Below are positions 17,034 through 26,162 of a DNA stretch of 64,000 nucleotides, one piece after another. Both the position numbers and the translations under genes were made by a program. Within the stretch, counting starts at the first letter, position 1; every line of letters begins with the position of its first letter. Below the pieces are notes generated by a model that did not search any database, was not told the DNA's origin, and saw nothing but the letters and a program-made list of their open reading frames with translations. The stretch lies in contig JADKGN010000004.1 of NCBI GenBank assembly GCA_016722705.1, positions 2,170,001 through 2,234,000 on the forward strand. Reading direction: 5' to 3'. This stretch comes from Candidatus Dechloromonas phosphoritropha. GTDB taxonomy: Bacteria; Pseudomonadota; Gammaproteobacteria; Burkholderiales; Rhodocyclaceae.

Positions 17034-17178
17034 TCCCGACCGTTCCTCTGTCCTGACTGCCAAGCGCGCATTCTCTCACGCGGCTGGCAGCGGCAGCCGA
17101 TCCAGCGCTCGTCTTGCCGCCGGACCAGTCACGATGAATTGTTTCCGACGGTCGTCCCGATGCGTCGGCTGGCGGCGG

Positions 17179-18918
17179 TCAGGCTTGTGCCGCGCCACCG
17201 TTGTCGACGGTCGTTGGCTCGGGCACAGACTGGCCCTCGTAGGCCGCGACCACAGCATGAACCGAACCGTAGATCGCATCCTCGCCGAGCAGCTTGCTGA
17301 TGCCGTATCGATCGAACTGACCGCGCAGTTCGGTCGATACGTTGGCAAATACCAGCCGTATGCCCTTCCCCCTGAGCAGGTTACAACTGTCGCGCAACAT
17401 CGCCGCTGCCGAGAAATCCACGTCACCGATCGCTGCCGCTTCCACACACAGGCAGGTCAGCGGAGGCTGCGTGCTGGTCTTCGCGAGATCCAGGACTTCT
17501 TCGGCAAACTGCCCGGCATTGGCGTAGTACAGACTGTGGCTAAAAAGATAGATCATGAGCCCGGGTGCGATCTGCTGCGGTGCACTCAGCGGCACCGTCT
17601 GCCAGCCCTTCTTCCGCTTGTCCGCCGTGATCACGACATTGGTGCCACGGTAGCTGCGCCGCACGTGATCGAGTAGCGACAGGACCATCGCGAGGACGAT
17701 GCCCTGTTCGACGCCAACGACGACGACCGTTGCCGCCGTCACCAAGGCGACCCAGAACTCGGCGCGCGCTTCGACGAAGATTCGGGCCATGCCCTTGACG
17801 TCGATCATTTGCACCGCTACCAGGAAAACGATCGCCGACAGCACTGCGGCCGGCAGGTACGCCAGCGGTCCCGTCAGAAAGAGCAGGACCAGCAGCACGA
17901 TGACGCTGGTGGTGATCTGCGAGACCTGGCTGCGACCGCCGCCACCGACGACCATCGCCGTGTTGGTCGGACTGCCATTGACGATGAAGGTGCCGGACAG
18001 ACCGGCGCCAAGGTTGGCCATGCCCAGCCCGACCATATCGACGTTCTCGTCGAAGCGGTCGTTGTACTTGGCGGCGTAGGCGCGCGAAGTCGCCGCGCTC
18101 TGCGAGAGAACGACCACAAAACACGCCAGGGCGATCGGCAGCAGCTTCGAGATCAGCGGCCAGCTCCAGTCGACCTGTGGCAGACCGAGCGTCGGCAGGC
18201 CGCTGGGTACCGCGCCCAGCGTTTCCAGGTGGTGCTCGAGACCCAATGCCCAACTGACGCCGATGGCGCCGACGACCGCGATCAGGCCGCCGGGAATCTT
18301 CTCTGACAGCTTCTTGCCGCCGAGGATCACCGCCAGCACGGCCAGCGACATTGCCAGTGCATAGACGTTGGTCTGAGCAATCGATTGCAGGTCGTGCAAG
18401 GTCTGCGAGAGCGGCTGGTTGCTGATCCGCGGCAATCCCAGCAAGCCGGAGACCTCGAGTAGCGACACCTGCACGCCGACGCCAGTGAGAAAGCCGGTGA
18501 GCACGGTGCGCGAGAGAAAATCGGCGAGGAAGCCCAGCCGCATCACCCGTGCGACAAACATGAAGAGCGCCGCCATCAGGGCCAGCAGGCTGCACAGCGC
18601 CAGCCACTCGTTGGAGCCGCGCACCGCCATGCCGGCCAGACCGGCGGCAACCACCGCCGCCGTCGCCGAGTCGGCATTGACCGACAGATGGCGTGAAGAC
18701 CCGAAGATGGCGAACAGGAACATCGGGATGAGGATGGTGTACAGGCCGGTGATCACCGGCGTACCGATGATCTTGGTGTAGCCCATCGTCCCCGGAATCG
18801 ACAGCGCGGCCAGGGTGAAGCCGGCCACGATGTCGCGCCCCACGCCGGCGCGGTCGACCGGCAGGATTCCCTGAAAGATCGGTAGCCTGAAGCTTTCACC
18901 TTCGCGTGCTGTTGTCAT
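17179..18918 (-). CDS. SulP-family anion transporter with STAS domain
   Basis: About 579 residues. The SLC26/SulP transport domain spans roughly residues 15-420, with IPGTMGYTKIIGTPVITGLY near TM1 and NGSPTNTAMVVGGGGRSQVS in the later half. A STAS domain follows (about 450-555, LMIYLFSHSLYYANAGQFAEE, then AIGDVDFSAAAMLRD). Family members move sulfate, bicarbonate or other anions in exchange or with Na or H; the substrate cannot be read from sequence. The start is the ATG at 18918 after a GAGGAGAGG ribosome site; an in-frame GTG at 18957 is less likely. It sits among ion-transport genes on the same strand. Confidence 0.88.
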   Translation of the reverse strand: MTTAREGESFRLPIFQGILPVDRAGVGRDIVAGFTLAALSIPGTMGYTKIIGTPVITGLYTILIPMFLFAIFGSSRHLSVNADSATAAVVAAGLAGMAVRGSNEWLALCSLLALMAALFMFVARVMRLGFLADFLSRTVLTGFLTGVGVQVSLLEVSGLLGLPRISNQPLSQTLHDLQSIAQTNVYALAMSLAVLAVILGGKKLSEKIPGGLIAVVGAIGVSWALGLEHHLETLGAVPSGLPTLGLPQVDWSWPLISKLLPIALACFVVVLSQSAATSRAYAAKYNDRFDENVDMVGLGMANLGAGLSGTFIVNGSPTNTAMVVGGGGRSQVSQITTSVIVLLVLLFLTGPLAYLPAAVLSAIVFLVAVQMIDVKGMARIFVEARAEFWVALVTAATVVVVGVEQGIVLAMVLSLLDHVRRSYRGTNVVITADKRKKGWQTVPLSAPQQIAPGLMIYLFSHSLYYANAGQFAEEVLDLAKTSTQPPLTCLCVEAAAIGDVDFSAAAMLRDSCNLLRGKGIRLVFANVSTELRGQFDRYGISKLLGEDAIYGSVHAVVAAYEGQSVPEPTTVDNGGAAQA

Positions 18919-18960
18919 TACCACCCTCTCCTCACCTGTGCACCGCTGCCACCGCACATT

Positions 18961-19248
18961 CTATTTGTCGTCGACCTTGTCGCCGGTCGGCGTTGCGACC
19001 GGTTCGGGCGCGCTCGTCAATTTTGCCGCCTCATCGACCCCTCCACCACCCATCGCCTTGTAGATGTTGACGGCTAGGGCAAACAGGCGGGCATGCGCCG
19101 CAACCAGGTTGAGCTCGGACGGATGGAATGGCTCTTCGGCTTTTAGGACGGTCGAATAGGGCACCCGGCCACCGTCGTAAAGGGCCTGCGCCAGCCGCGA
19201 ATAGCCCTTTAGTGTGAGACGAACCGACCGCCCCGCTGCATTACTCAA
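18961..19248 (-). pseudogene. 3' relic of a TolC/NodT-type efflux outer-membrane protein
   Basis: The 95-residue frame contains YDGGRVPYSTVLKAEEPFHP followed by SELNLVAAHARLFALAVNIYKAMGGG. That is the conserved last part of RND efflux outer-membrane factors, which end in a helix and an LYKALGGGW-like motif. About 400 residues that should come before are missing, and the first 18 residues do not fit the family. The rest of an efflux operon is not nearby. This is a truncated leftover. Confidence 0.75.
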
Positions 19249-19398
19249 GCGCCACCTCTGGTGCCTTTAGCAAGCTCAGTCTTACTGCTCTTGCCGGAAA
19301 ACCGGTTGACACTTCAAGCGAAGGCACCGGGAATTCTTGCGTTGGTTAGCGGATGGCGGAATTGCTGCAGTGAGCGGTCGCTCACCGCAAGCACTACG

Positions 19399-20253
19399 CT
19401 AGACCTTGCCGTTCTGCTTCTCCTGCGTCACGGCTGCCGCATGATACTTGCGGCGCACCTCGTCGAGGTTCACCCGCGTCGGCGGCAACTTGAGCTTCAT
19501 GTCCTCCATCGTCTCGGCGATGATCTGGGAAGCTGCGAGGTTGCGGAACCACTTGTGGTTCGCCGGGATGACGAACCACGGCGCGTGCGCGGTGCTGGTC
19601 TTGGCCAGGGCCTCTTCATACGCCTCGGTGTACTTCGGCCACAATTCGCGCTCGGAGTAATCCGCCTCGCTGATCTTCCAATTGCGGGCGGGGTCGTCGA
19701 GCCGCTGCTTGAAGCGTTCGAGTTGTTCCTCGGGGCTGATGTGCAGGAAGAACTTGAGAATCCGCGTCCCGTTCTGCGTCAGCAGCTTCTCGAAGTCGTT
19801 GATCATCTCGAAGCGTTGCGACCATACCGTTGTTGGGACCAGTTCGTGTACCCGTACGACCAGGACATCCTCGTAATGGGAACGATTGAAAACGACGACT
19901 TCGCCCTTGCCCGGCGTTCGCTGGTGTGCACGCCACAGGAAATCGTGCGCCGCCTCGGCGGCACTTGGCTGCTTGAAGCCGAAAACGGAAGTGCCCTGCG
20001 GATTCATGCCGCTGAACAGGTGGCGCACGACGCCGTCCTTACCGGCGGCATCGAGGGCCTGCAGCACGACCAGCAGCGACTGGTCGGCGTTGGCGTAGAG
20101 CAGCGCCTGCATCTCTGCCATGCGCGTGACGTATTTCGTGATCTCCGGCAACGCCACATCATTCGAGACGTACCCGCCTTTTTGCCCCGGGTCGATTTCC
20201 GCCAGATTGAGTTTCTCGCCCGGCTTGACGATGAATTGCTTGCGATAGTCCAT
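19399..20253 (-). CDS. ppk2: PPK2-family polyphosphate:nucleotide phosphotransferase
   Basis: A 284-residue protein matching the PPK2 core. The Walker A motif is LDAAGKDGVVRH, followed by FSGMNPQGTSVFGFKQPS. The Walker B/lid region is VVFNRSHYEDVLVVRVH. Later come ILKFFLHISPEEQLERFKQR and WFVIPANHKWFRNL. The HxFSGxNPQG form is typical of the PPK2 subgroup that phosphorylates AMP or ADP with polyphosphate; the exact class is inferred. It starts 45 bases after the end of the proton-ATPase gene on the same strand, so the two are probably one transcript. This suits a polyphosphate-accumulating organism. Confidence 0.88.
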   Translation of the reverse strand: MDYRKQFIVKPGEKLNLAEIDPGQKGGYVSNDVALPEITKYVTRMAEMQALLYANADQSLLVVLQALDAAGKDGVVRHLFSGMNPQGTSVFGFKQPSAAEAAHDFLWRAHQRTPGKGEVVVFNRSHYEDVLVVRVHELVPTTVWSQRFEMINDFEKLLTQNGTRILKFFLHISPEEQLERFKQRLDDPARNWKISEADYSERELWPKYTEAYEEALAKTSTAHAPWFVIPANHKWFRNLAASQIIAETMEDMKLKLPPTRVNLDEVRRKYHAAAVTQEKQNGKV

Positions 20254-20298
20254 AATCGTTTCTCCTATGCTTGATTAAGTATTGGCCGTGGTTGCTGG

Positions 20299-22902
20299 CT
20301 ATGCTGCCGGCACATGCGGCTGCAGCGACTGATTGACCAGCGCGGTGTGCTTCAGGTGGCGTACTGTACGGTAGCTGGCGAAGCGGTCGTAGATTAGTCG
20401 GGCGCTGCCGAGAATGAACAACCAGGCAATCAGGTAGACCCAGACCCAGCCGATCAGCTTCCAGGGAATCGCCGGCACCAGCCAGCCCAAACCGCACATC
20501 AGCGCCGCCACGACCTGGGTGGCGACGATGGCCCAGAACAGCGGCGCAGCAGGGAAGGGTGGCTTGAAGAACCAGCCCTCGGTGCGGGTGATGAACAGCA
20601 AAATCTGGCCACCGCCAACCAGTTGCAGGAACATCATCGTCTGCAGTTGCGCGTGTGTCGCTAGCCCGAAGTGCACTTGCAGTTCCGGGATCGACAGCGT
20701 CCGGATGCCGAACAGCAGCAGGCCGAACGACTCGACCACCGAGAAGACCCCGAGAACGGTCGCCAGCCCGAAGATGTTCGGCAGATCCCAGCGCACCGGC
20801 TTTGGACTGACCGGCGTGTTGTCGTAGGCGATGGTCATCATCGGCAGGTCGTCGAGCAGTGACATGACGACGATCATGATCGCGGTCAACGGTGAGAAAC
20901 CGAGGAAGATGGTCGACAGGACGACCACGAACATGATGTCGATGGTCAGGGCGATGCGATAGATCAGGTAGCTGTTGATGCGGCCGAAGATCCGGCGTGC
21001 CTCGTCGATGGCGCCGTTGATCACCGACAGGCCGGGGGCGGTGAGGATCAGCGCGGCGGCGCCGCGGGCGGCATCGGTGGCACCCGAAACGGCGGTGCCG
21101 CAGTCGGCCTGTTTCAAGGCCGGCGCATCATTGACTCCGTCACCGGTCATCGCCACCAGGTGGCCGCGTGACTGCAGCGCCTTGACGATGGCGTACTTGT
21201 GCTCGGGGAAGACGCGCGCGAAACCATCCGCCCGCTCGATCGCGTCGATGATCGTGGACGGCACGTTGTCCGGGTCCATGTCCTTCGGGAAGGCATCCGC
21301 AGCCGCGATAATGTGCGTGCCCATGCCGAGCTGATGCGCCGTCTCGATGGCGATGGCGGTGTCGTCGCCGGTGATCATCATCACCCGGACCCCCTTCTCG
21401 GCGGCCTTGTCGATGGTTTCCTTAGAGTCATCGCGTGGTGGATCGAACATCGGCAGGATGCCGAGGAATGACCAGGTCGTGCCGCCATCCGCAGAACGGG
21501 CGACGCCCAGTGCCCGCGAACCCGTGGACGCCAGCTGGTCGACGGCTTCCTTGACCTTCTGCGCAACGTCGGCAGGTGCCTGGGCGAGATCGACGATCGA
21601 TTGTGGCGCGCCTTTGGCGACCATGATCGACCTGCCGCTGGGGTCGGTGAGCGACGCCTGGGTACGCTTGGTCACCGGATCGAAAGCGACAAATTTGGTC
21701 AGCGTCCAGCCCTTGAGCAGCGTCTGGTCCTTGAGCGAGGTAATCACCGCCGTATCGATGGCATCCTTGTCCTCGAGCTTCGAGGCTAGCGCAGCGGCGA
21801 GAATGCAGTCCTGCGGATCAGTGGCAGCGAAGAGGATCGGTTCGCTCAGGCTCAACTGATTCTTGGTCAGGGTGCCGGTCTTGTCGGAGCAGAGAATATC
21901 GACGCCCGCCATTTCCTCGATCGCCGACAGTTTCGAGACGATCGCCTGCTGTTTCGAAAGGTCCAGCGCCCCGAGCGCCATGGTGATCGAGAAGACTGCC
22001 GGCATCGCCACCGGGATCGACGCCACCATCAGCACCAGCACGAACTGCAAGATGTTGAGGGCATCGCTGACGTTGAAGTCCTTGACGATGACCAGGTCGT
22101 GATAGACCTTGACGGCGACCAGGATCAGCGTCAAGCAGACGGCAATGACGATCAGGAAGTTGCTGATCTGGAACATCGCCTTCTGGGCATGGCTGACCGC
22201 ACCGGCGCCGGAGACGAGCTTGGCGGTACGGCCAAAGAAGGTATTGGAGCCGGTCGCGATGACCACGGCTTCCATCTCGCCCTGCTTGACAACGCTGCCC
22301 GCGTACGCCTCGTCGCCGACCTTCTTTCTGGCCGGTAGCGACTCGCCGGTGAGTGCCGCCTGGTCGATCGAGGCAAAGTCACCACTGGTGAGTCGCAGGT
22401 CTGCAGGCACGATCGCGCCAAGGCGGATCTTGACGATGTCGCCGGGCACCAGCGTCGATGCCTGGACCGTGCTCCACTTGCCGTCGCGCAGGACGGTCGC
22501 CTCGGGTGCCAGACCGGCCTTCAGGGCGGCCAGCGCGCTGGAGGCCTTGCGGTCCTGCCAGAATTCGAGCGCCGCGTTGAACAGCAGCAGGGAGCCGATG
22601 ATGACGAAGTCATCCCAGTGGCCGAGCAGCGCGGAAACCAGTGCCGCCGCCTCGATGACGTAGGCCATCGAACCCGTGAAGTAACCGAGTACCTGCTCGC
22701 CGAGACTCTTTTCCTTTTCAACAATCGCGTTCGGGCCGTACCTGGTCGCACGCTGCGCAACTTCAGCCGTACTGAGCCCCTGCTCCGGCTTGACGGCGAG
22801 CGTTGCCAGAACCTGGTCGACGGGGACTTTCTCGAGATCCGGGCCGGCAGCAGCAGCCTTGCTGTCTGCCGAAGGATTTGACTGCTTCATGGTGTCGACC
22901 AT
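20299..22902 (-). CDS. Plasma-membrane-type H+-transporting P-type ATPase (P3A)
   Basis: An 867-residue P-type ATPase. Visible in order are the actuator motif ALTGESLPARKKVGDEAYAG, the phosphorylation site ILCSDKTGTLTKNQLSL, the nucleotide-binding KGAPQSIVD, the hinge VAMTGDGVNDAPALKQADCG, and a C-terminal membrane region. The lack of metal-binding repeats, the compact size and the PADLRL and DSKETI segments fit the PMA1-like proton-pump group. It should export protons at the cost of ATP and set the membrane potential. A GGAG site lies about eight bases before the ATG at 22902. The PPK2 gene follows. Confidence 0.9.
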   Translation of the reverse strand: MVDTMKQSNPSADSKAAAAGPDLEKVPVDQVLATLAVKPEQGLSTAEVAQRATRYGPNAIVEKEKSLGEQVLGYFTGSMAYVIEAAALVSALLGHWDDFVIIGSLLLFNAALEFWQDRKASSALAALKAGLAPEATVLRDGKWSTVQASTLVPGDIVKIRLGAIVPADLRLTSGDFASIDQAALTGESLPARKKVGDEAYAGSVVKQGEMEAVVIATGSNTFFGRTAKLVSGAGAVSHAQKAMFQISNFLIVIAVCLTLILVAVKVYHDLVIVKDFNVSDALNILQFVLVLMVASIPVAMPAVFSITMALGALDLSKQQAIVSKLSAIEEMAGVDILCSDKTGTLTKNQLSLSEPILFAATDPQDCILAAALASKLEDKDAIDTAVITSLKDQTLLKGWTLTKFVAFDPVTKRTQASLTDPSGRSIMVAKGAPQSIVDLAQAPADVAQKVKEAVDQLASTGSRALGVARSADGGTTWSFLGILPMFDPPRDDSKETIDKAAEKGVRVMMITGDDTAIAIETAHQLGMGTHIIAAADAFPKDMDPDNVPSTIIDAIERADGFARVFPEHKYAIVKALQSRGHLVAMTGDGVNDAPALKQADCGTAVSGATDAARGAAALILTAPGLSVINGAIDEARRIFGRINSYLIYRIALTIDIMFVVVLSTIFLGFSPLTAIMIVVMSLLDDLPMMTIAYDNTPVSPKPVRWDLPNIFGLATVLGVFSVVESFGLLLFGIRTLSIPELQVHFGLATHAQLQTMMFLQLVGGGQILLFITRTEGWFFKPPFPAAPLFWAIVATQVVAALMCGLGWLVPAIPWKLIGWVWVYLIAWLFILGSARLIYDRFASYRTVRHLKHTALVNQSLQPHVPAA

Positions 22903-23132
22903 GGCTTTTCTCCAGTGAAGTCCATGATCAAAAATAACATTTTTACAGAAGAAGCATCAGGTTTTTTAGAGATGCGAACGCCCGGGGCGGCGGATCAGCT
23001 TTTCGCCCTGTACCACCTTGGACAGACCGGAAAGGAGCGCGGCGAGCAGTGGGGTGATCGAGTAATGTGGCTTCTTTTGAATCGATGTTGATGGATGGGG
23101 CTTGGAATTCCGGCTCTAACACTCGGGATGAG

Positions 23133-23421
23133 TCAAGGGGTGATTGCAAAGAAGGCGCGCAGGCCGGTGAGTGCGAACTGGACGCCCATGGCGAGAGCGA
23201 TGAGTCCCATGATGCCGCTGCCGCTCTTCTTGCCAGATTCCAGCAGGATGGCGAGCTTGATGACAAGCCACCACGGCGGTGCCCACGACCACGGCGATCA
23301 ATGCGGTGACCGGAACGGCAAGTCGTGAGTGGACCACCGCAAGGGTGATCACTCCGGTAATCGTGCCGGGGCTGGCTGCGAAAAGAATCAGCGGACTGAT
23401 GTTGAACCCACGCGCCGGCAA
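23133..23421 (-). pseudogene. marC-family gene, truncated and frameshifted
   Basis: One frame reads NISPLILFAASPGTITGVIT and LAVVHSRLAVPVTALIAVVV, the middle of a MarC-family membrane protein. Near 23268-23276 the homology moves to another frame and continues WLVIKLAILLESGKKSGSGI, MGLIALAMGVQFALTGLRAF, FAITP and stop. The first part of the family is missing. One frameshift plus a 5' deletion make it a clear pseudogene. Confidence 0.8.
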
Positions 23422-23430
23422 GGCCTGTCG

Positions 23431-23535
23431 ATGAACTCGGCGATTTCACCGCGTGGCGAATCACGGTTCCAGATTGTCGAGGGCAGCATCAATGGCGAGC
23501 GTTTCATCGCCTTCCTGGCCACCCTGCTCGACAAG
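23431..23535 (+). pseudogene. IS630-family transposase fragment
   Basis: The frame reads AISPRGESRFQIVEGSINGE followed by RFIAFLATLL, which resembles the IS630 DDE segment normally of the form SPRG-RF-VVEG-NA-FI-FL-L. Sequence before and after does not extend it. It is on the opposite strand to the marC relic and abuts its broken 5' end, so this element or a deletion beside it may have caused the truncation. Confidence 0.6.
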
Positions 23536-23718
23536 TCGCTGAAGTTCATGAATGGCTTGACCCAGTGGCTGGAAAAAGTACGGGCCTGTTTCAGGCACCC
23601 CGCCACGCTTTACGCCGTGTCTTGAATTATTGGGCCGGGTTAATAATGGAACGAACTGCTAGCCATGGCGGCTCGATACGACATCACGCACCGGGGATTC
23701 CGGGGCGATCAACCTCGC

Positions 23719-24064
23719 CTACTCCAGAACCTCGAGCGATTTGACCCAAAGATAGCGCCCGCTGAAGCCTCTGTCGACCTCGGCCAACAAGCGCACCTTG
23801 GTATCCGGGGTGACCGCGCGACCCTGCCACACCGGGCTCTCGACTACGACCCGGATCTCGCCGGTCTTGTCGCTGAAGGTGAAGTAGTTGGACCGCTGGT
23901 GCGCCACGATGCCCGGTAACCATCACGTAACTTCCCAATCGCGCCGCGCCACGGACCTGCTCCACGGTAGTCGCTCGTCCGGCGACACTCGGGCCTGAGA
24001 ACTGAGCCGACACGTTCGCCGTCAATATCGAGCAAAAAAGCAGGACAAACAGCTAATTTCTCAT
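23719..24064 (-). pseudogene. YgiW/YdeI-type OB-fold protein gene, disabled
   Basis: A GGAGGTGTT ribosome site precedes ATG at 24064, but codon 4 is TAG (24053-24055). The same frame then gives a signal peptide (LFVLLFCSILTANVSAQ) and TTVEQVRGAARLGSYVMVTG. Near 23905-23915 the homology moves to another frame: HQRSNYFTFSDKTGEIRVVV, then VTPDTKVRLLAEVDRGFSGR and VKSLEVLE. This is the NirD/YgiW/YdeI (BOF) periplasmic stress-protein family, about 115 residues. A nonsense codon plus a frameshift disable it. Confidence 0.82.
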
Positions 24065-24145
24065 AACACCTCCAATTCAAAGATGGCTGATTGAAGAGTG
24101 TAGGAAGGGCTACCTCAACCTCAATCCTCGTGACTTAGCATCTTG

Positions 24146-24619
24146 TCATGGAGCGGTTTTGTAGGCATGAGACTTGTGTGGCTTGGGTCGAATAGGTTGC
24201 GGTCGGTTTCGGTTGGGGATGAATTTTTGAAGGTTCAGGACAATCTCGGAGAACAGTGCGGCGACGATGCGCGAGGTCAAGCGAAGGCGACCGGTGAGCA
24301 CTTGGAGCAGCAGACGGCGCAGATGCGAGAAAGCCAAGGTGCGATTGATACGCCACGGCGAATCTGGGGCGATGAGGTGCTCCGTGGCCAGATAGACCGC
24401 CAGCGCATTGAGGTTGTCGCAGAGCATCTTGGCGCCGACGTCCTGACAAGCCGCGAGCCAGGTCAAGCCAGACGTATGCTCAAGCGACAGGCGATGCTTG
24501 AGGCGCTTGAAGGCCTCTTCGATGCGCCAGCGCCGATGATAGAGATCTGCGAATGCAGGCGCCGGATACTGCGCACTGTCGAGCAAGGACGTCATGAGCA
24601 CGCGCACCTTACCGGCGGG
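24146..24619 (-). pseudogene. IS4-family transposase, 3' half
   Basis: The frame holds LYHRRWRIEEAFKRLKHRL, the conserved Y-(2)-R-(3)-E-(6)-K signature with the last catalytic Glu of IS4-family transposases, and ends PHKSHAYKTAP. It is open up to the edge of the IS3 element at 24620 (AGKVRVLMTSLLD). The N-terminal half is not found on the far side of the IS3 copy, so the gene was cut by that insertion and its other half was lost or moved. Confidence 0.82.
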
Positions 24620-24658
24620 TGAGCTTCCCTCTGTATTTCGTCTGCCAAAGAGTGGATT

Positions 24659-25549
24659 TCATGCTACCAGTTTTTCCTGTTGTTGCTCACTGAGCCAGTT
24701 TTCCAAGAACTGAATCGGGGATCTGTAGCCCAGAGTTGAATGCTGCCGTTTCCCGTTGTAAAACACCTCGATGTACCCAAAGCCAGTGGCCTTCATGTCG
24801 GCGTGAGTGGCGTAGTGAATGCCATGCACCCACTCGTTCTTGAAGCTGTTGAACCAACTTTCCGTTGGTGCGTTGTCCCAGCAATTTCTTTTGCGGCTCA
24901 TCGAGCAGATCATGCCGTAAGCCTTGAGCTTGTTCTGAAACGCGTGACTGGCGTATTGGCTCCCTCGGTCGGAGTGGTGCATCAATCCCGCTGCTGGCCG
25001 TTTCCTGAACCAGGCCATGGTCAGCGCATCGGTCACGATATCCGCCGTCATGCGCGGCTTCGGCGACCAGCCCACGACTTCGCGGTTGAATAGATCAAGC
25101 ACGATGGCCAAGTACAGCCAGCCTTCGTCGGTCCACAGGGAGGTGATGTCAGACGCCCAGACTTGATTGGGGGCCGTCGGTGCGAAGTTTCTGGCGAGCA
25201 GATTGTCAGCGACTGGCAAACCATGTTTCGAGTTTGTCGTGACCTTGTAGCGCCGTTTGTGGCGGGCATGAATGCCGTTCTCACGCATCAGTCGTTCAAC
25301 CCGCTCTTTGCTGGCCGGGAAGCCTCTGGCCCGCAATTCCCACACCATGCGCGGGCTGCCGTAGGCGCCTCTGATCTCCGCATCAATGGCACGAATGAGC
25401 GCCAGCATCTGGAGATCAGTCAGTCGCTTGCGATCCGGCCGACCACCGCGCTTCCTGGCACGAAAACCGCTGACGCTGACATTGAGCACCTCGCACAAAT
25501 CGACGAGCGGATAGCGCAAACCTTGTTCGGCAATCCAGGCGTACTTCAC
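24659..25549 (-). CDS. IS3-family transposase OrfB (integrase domain)
   Basis: A 296-residue rve-type DDE integrase. An HTH_21-like region (about 45-110) holds GSPRMVWELRARGFPASKER. The catalytic core has WASDITSLWTDEGWLYLAIV (first Asp), GLMHHSDRGSQYAS (second Asp) and CWDNAPTESWFNSFKNEW (Glu). GTG at 25549 is the likely start; it overlaps the orfA stop in GTGA. Full length and intact. Confidence 0.93.
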   Translation of the reverse strand: MKYAWIAEQGLRYPLVDLCEVLNVSVSGFRARKRGGRPDRKRLTDLQMLALIRAIDAEIRGAYGSPRMVWELRARGFPASKERVERLMRENGIHARHKRRYKVTTNSKHGLPVADNLLARNFAPTAPNQVWASDITSLWTDEGWLYLAIVLDLFNREVVGWSPKPRMTADIVTDALTMAWFRKRPAAGLMHHSDRGSQYASHAFQNKLKAYGMICSMSRKRNCWDNAPTESWFNSFKNEWVHGIHYATHADMKATGFGYIEVFYNGKRQHSTLGYRSPIQFLENWLSEQQQEKLVA

Positions 25550-25836
25550 AGGGCATCCCTTGCAAAGTACGCCGTCGCTTTTTTAGGATTTCATTCTCCC
25601 GCTTGAGATTCAGATTCTCCGCTCGCAGACGGGAGAGCTCCATTTCGTCTGGCGTCACCTCGCGCTTTCCCGCTCCTTTGAGATTGCCTTCTGCTGACGC
25701 TTTTATCCAGTTGCGAGGCGTCTGGTCGCCCAGCCCGAGTTCCTTGATCACGCGACTGATGCTCTGGCCATCCTTCACCCGCTGTGAACGCCAGTTCCTT
25801 GAACTCCGTCGTGTATGCCTGCTTCGGTATCTTCAT
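25546..25836 (-). pseudogene. IS3-family OrfA, frame disrupted
   Basis: OrfA begins MKIPKQAYTTEFKELAF, then needs a frame change near 25778-25781 (a GGG run) to continue VKDGQSISRVIKELGLGDQT and SRLRAENLNLKRENEILKK, an HTH plus leucine zipper. At 25578-25584 the heptamer A AAA AAG, a classic -1 slippery site, switches to the frame ending ATAYFARDAL and TGA. The second switch may be programmed; the first looks like damage, or a base-calling error. Confidence 0.75.
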
Positions 25837-26162
25837 TTCATGCCTTCCAAAAGTGACTTACCCTTGGCAGACTAATTTTCGAGGGAAGCTCAGTGAGCGC
25901 AACGATGGGATGCCGTCCATGTTGAGCGGCAATCTCCTGGAAGAGAAGAAATGGGTTTTGCCTCTTGCGCGCGGACCTCGGCCGAGGCCGAGGCCTTTAT
26001 TACCTGTCCGGTTGGCCGATGGAAAACGCAGCATCTCTGGGGCGATGCTGTCAAATATTGTGGTCGCCATCGACGCCCGCCCAAGAAATGTGCTACTTTT
26101 GGGGTGCTGTCGCGCACGCGGCCAGTTTTCCTCAACCTCGACAGTTCACAGGAGGCGCCTAG

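Larger units (their letters stand above)
24620..25892 (-). mobile_element. IS3-family insertion sequence
   Basis: A 1273-bp element with 29-bp imperfect terminal inverted repeats (24620-24648 and 25864-25892) sharing TGAGCTTCCCTC and GTCTGCCAA. It holds an orfA (damaged) and an intact orfB. No matching 3-bp target duplication is seen at the ends: the outside bases are GGG on the left and GTG on the right. Together with the missing half of the IS4 gene, this suggests a rearrangement through the element after insertion. Confidence 0.88.

Noticed and set aside
22966..23067. Minus-strand frame reading ITPLLAALLSGLSKVVQGEK
   Set aside because: Looks protein-like but is too short, has no clear start, and I cannot match it to a family; perhaps another relic.
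25893..26135. Open frames on both strands between the IS3 end and HU
   Set aside because: No family pattern and no ribosome site; the stretch probably holds the HU promoter and old flanking DNA.
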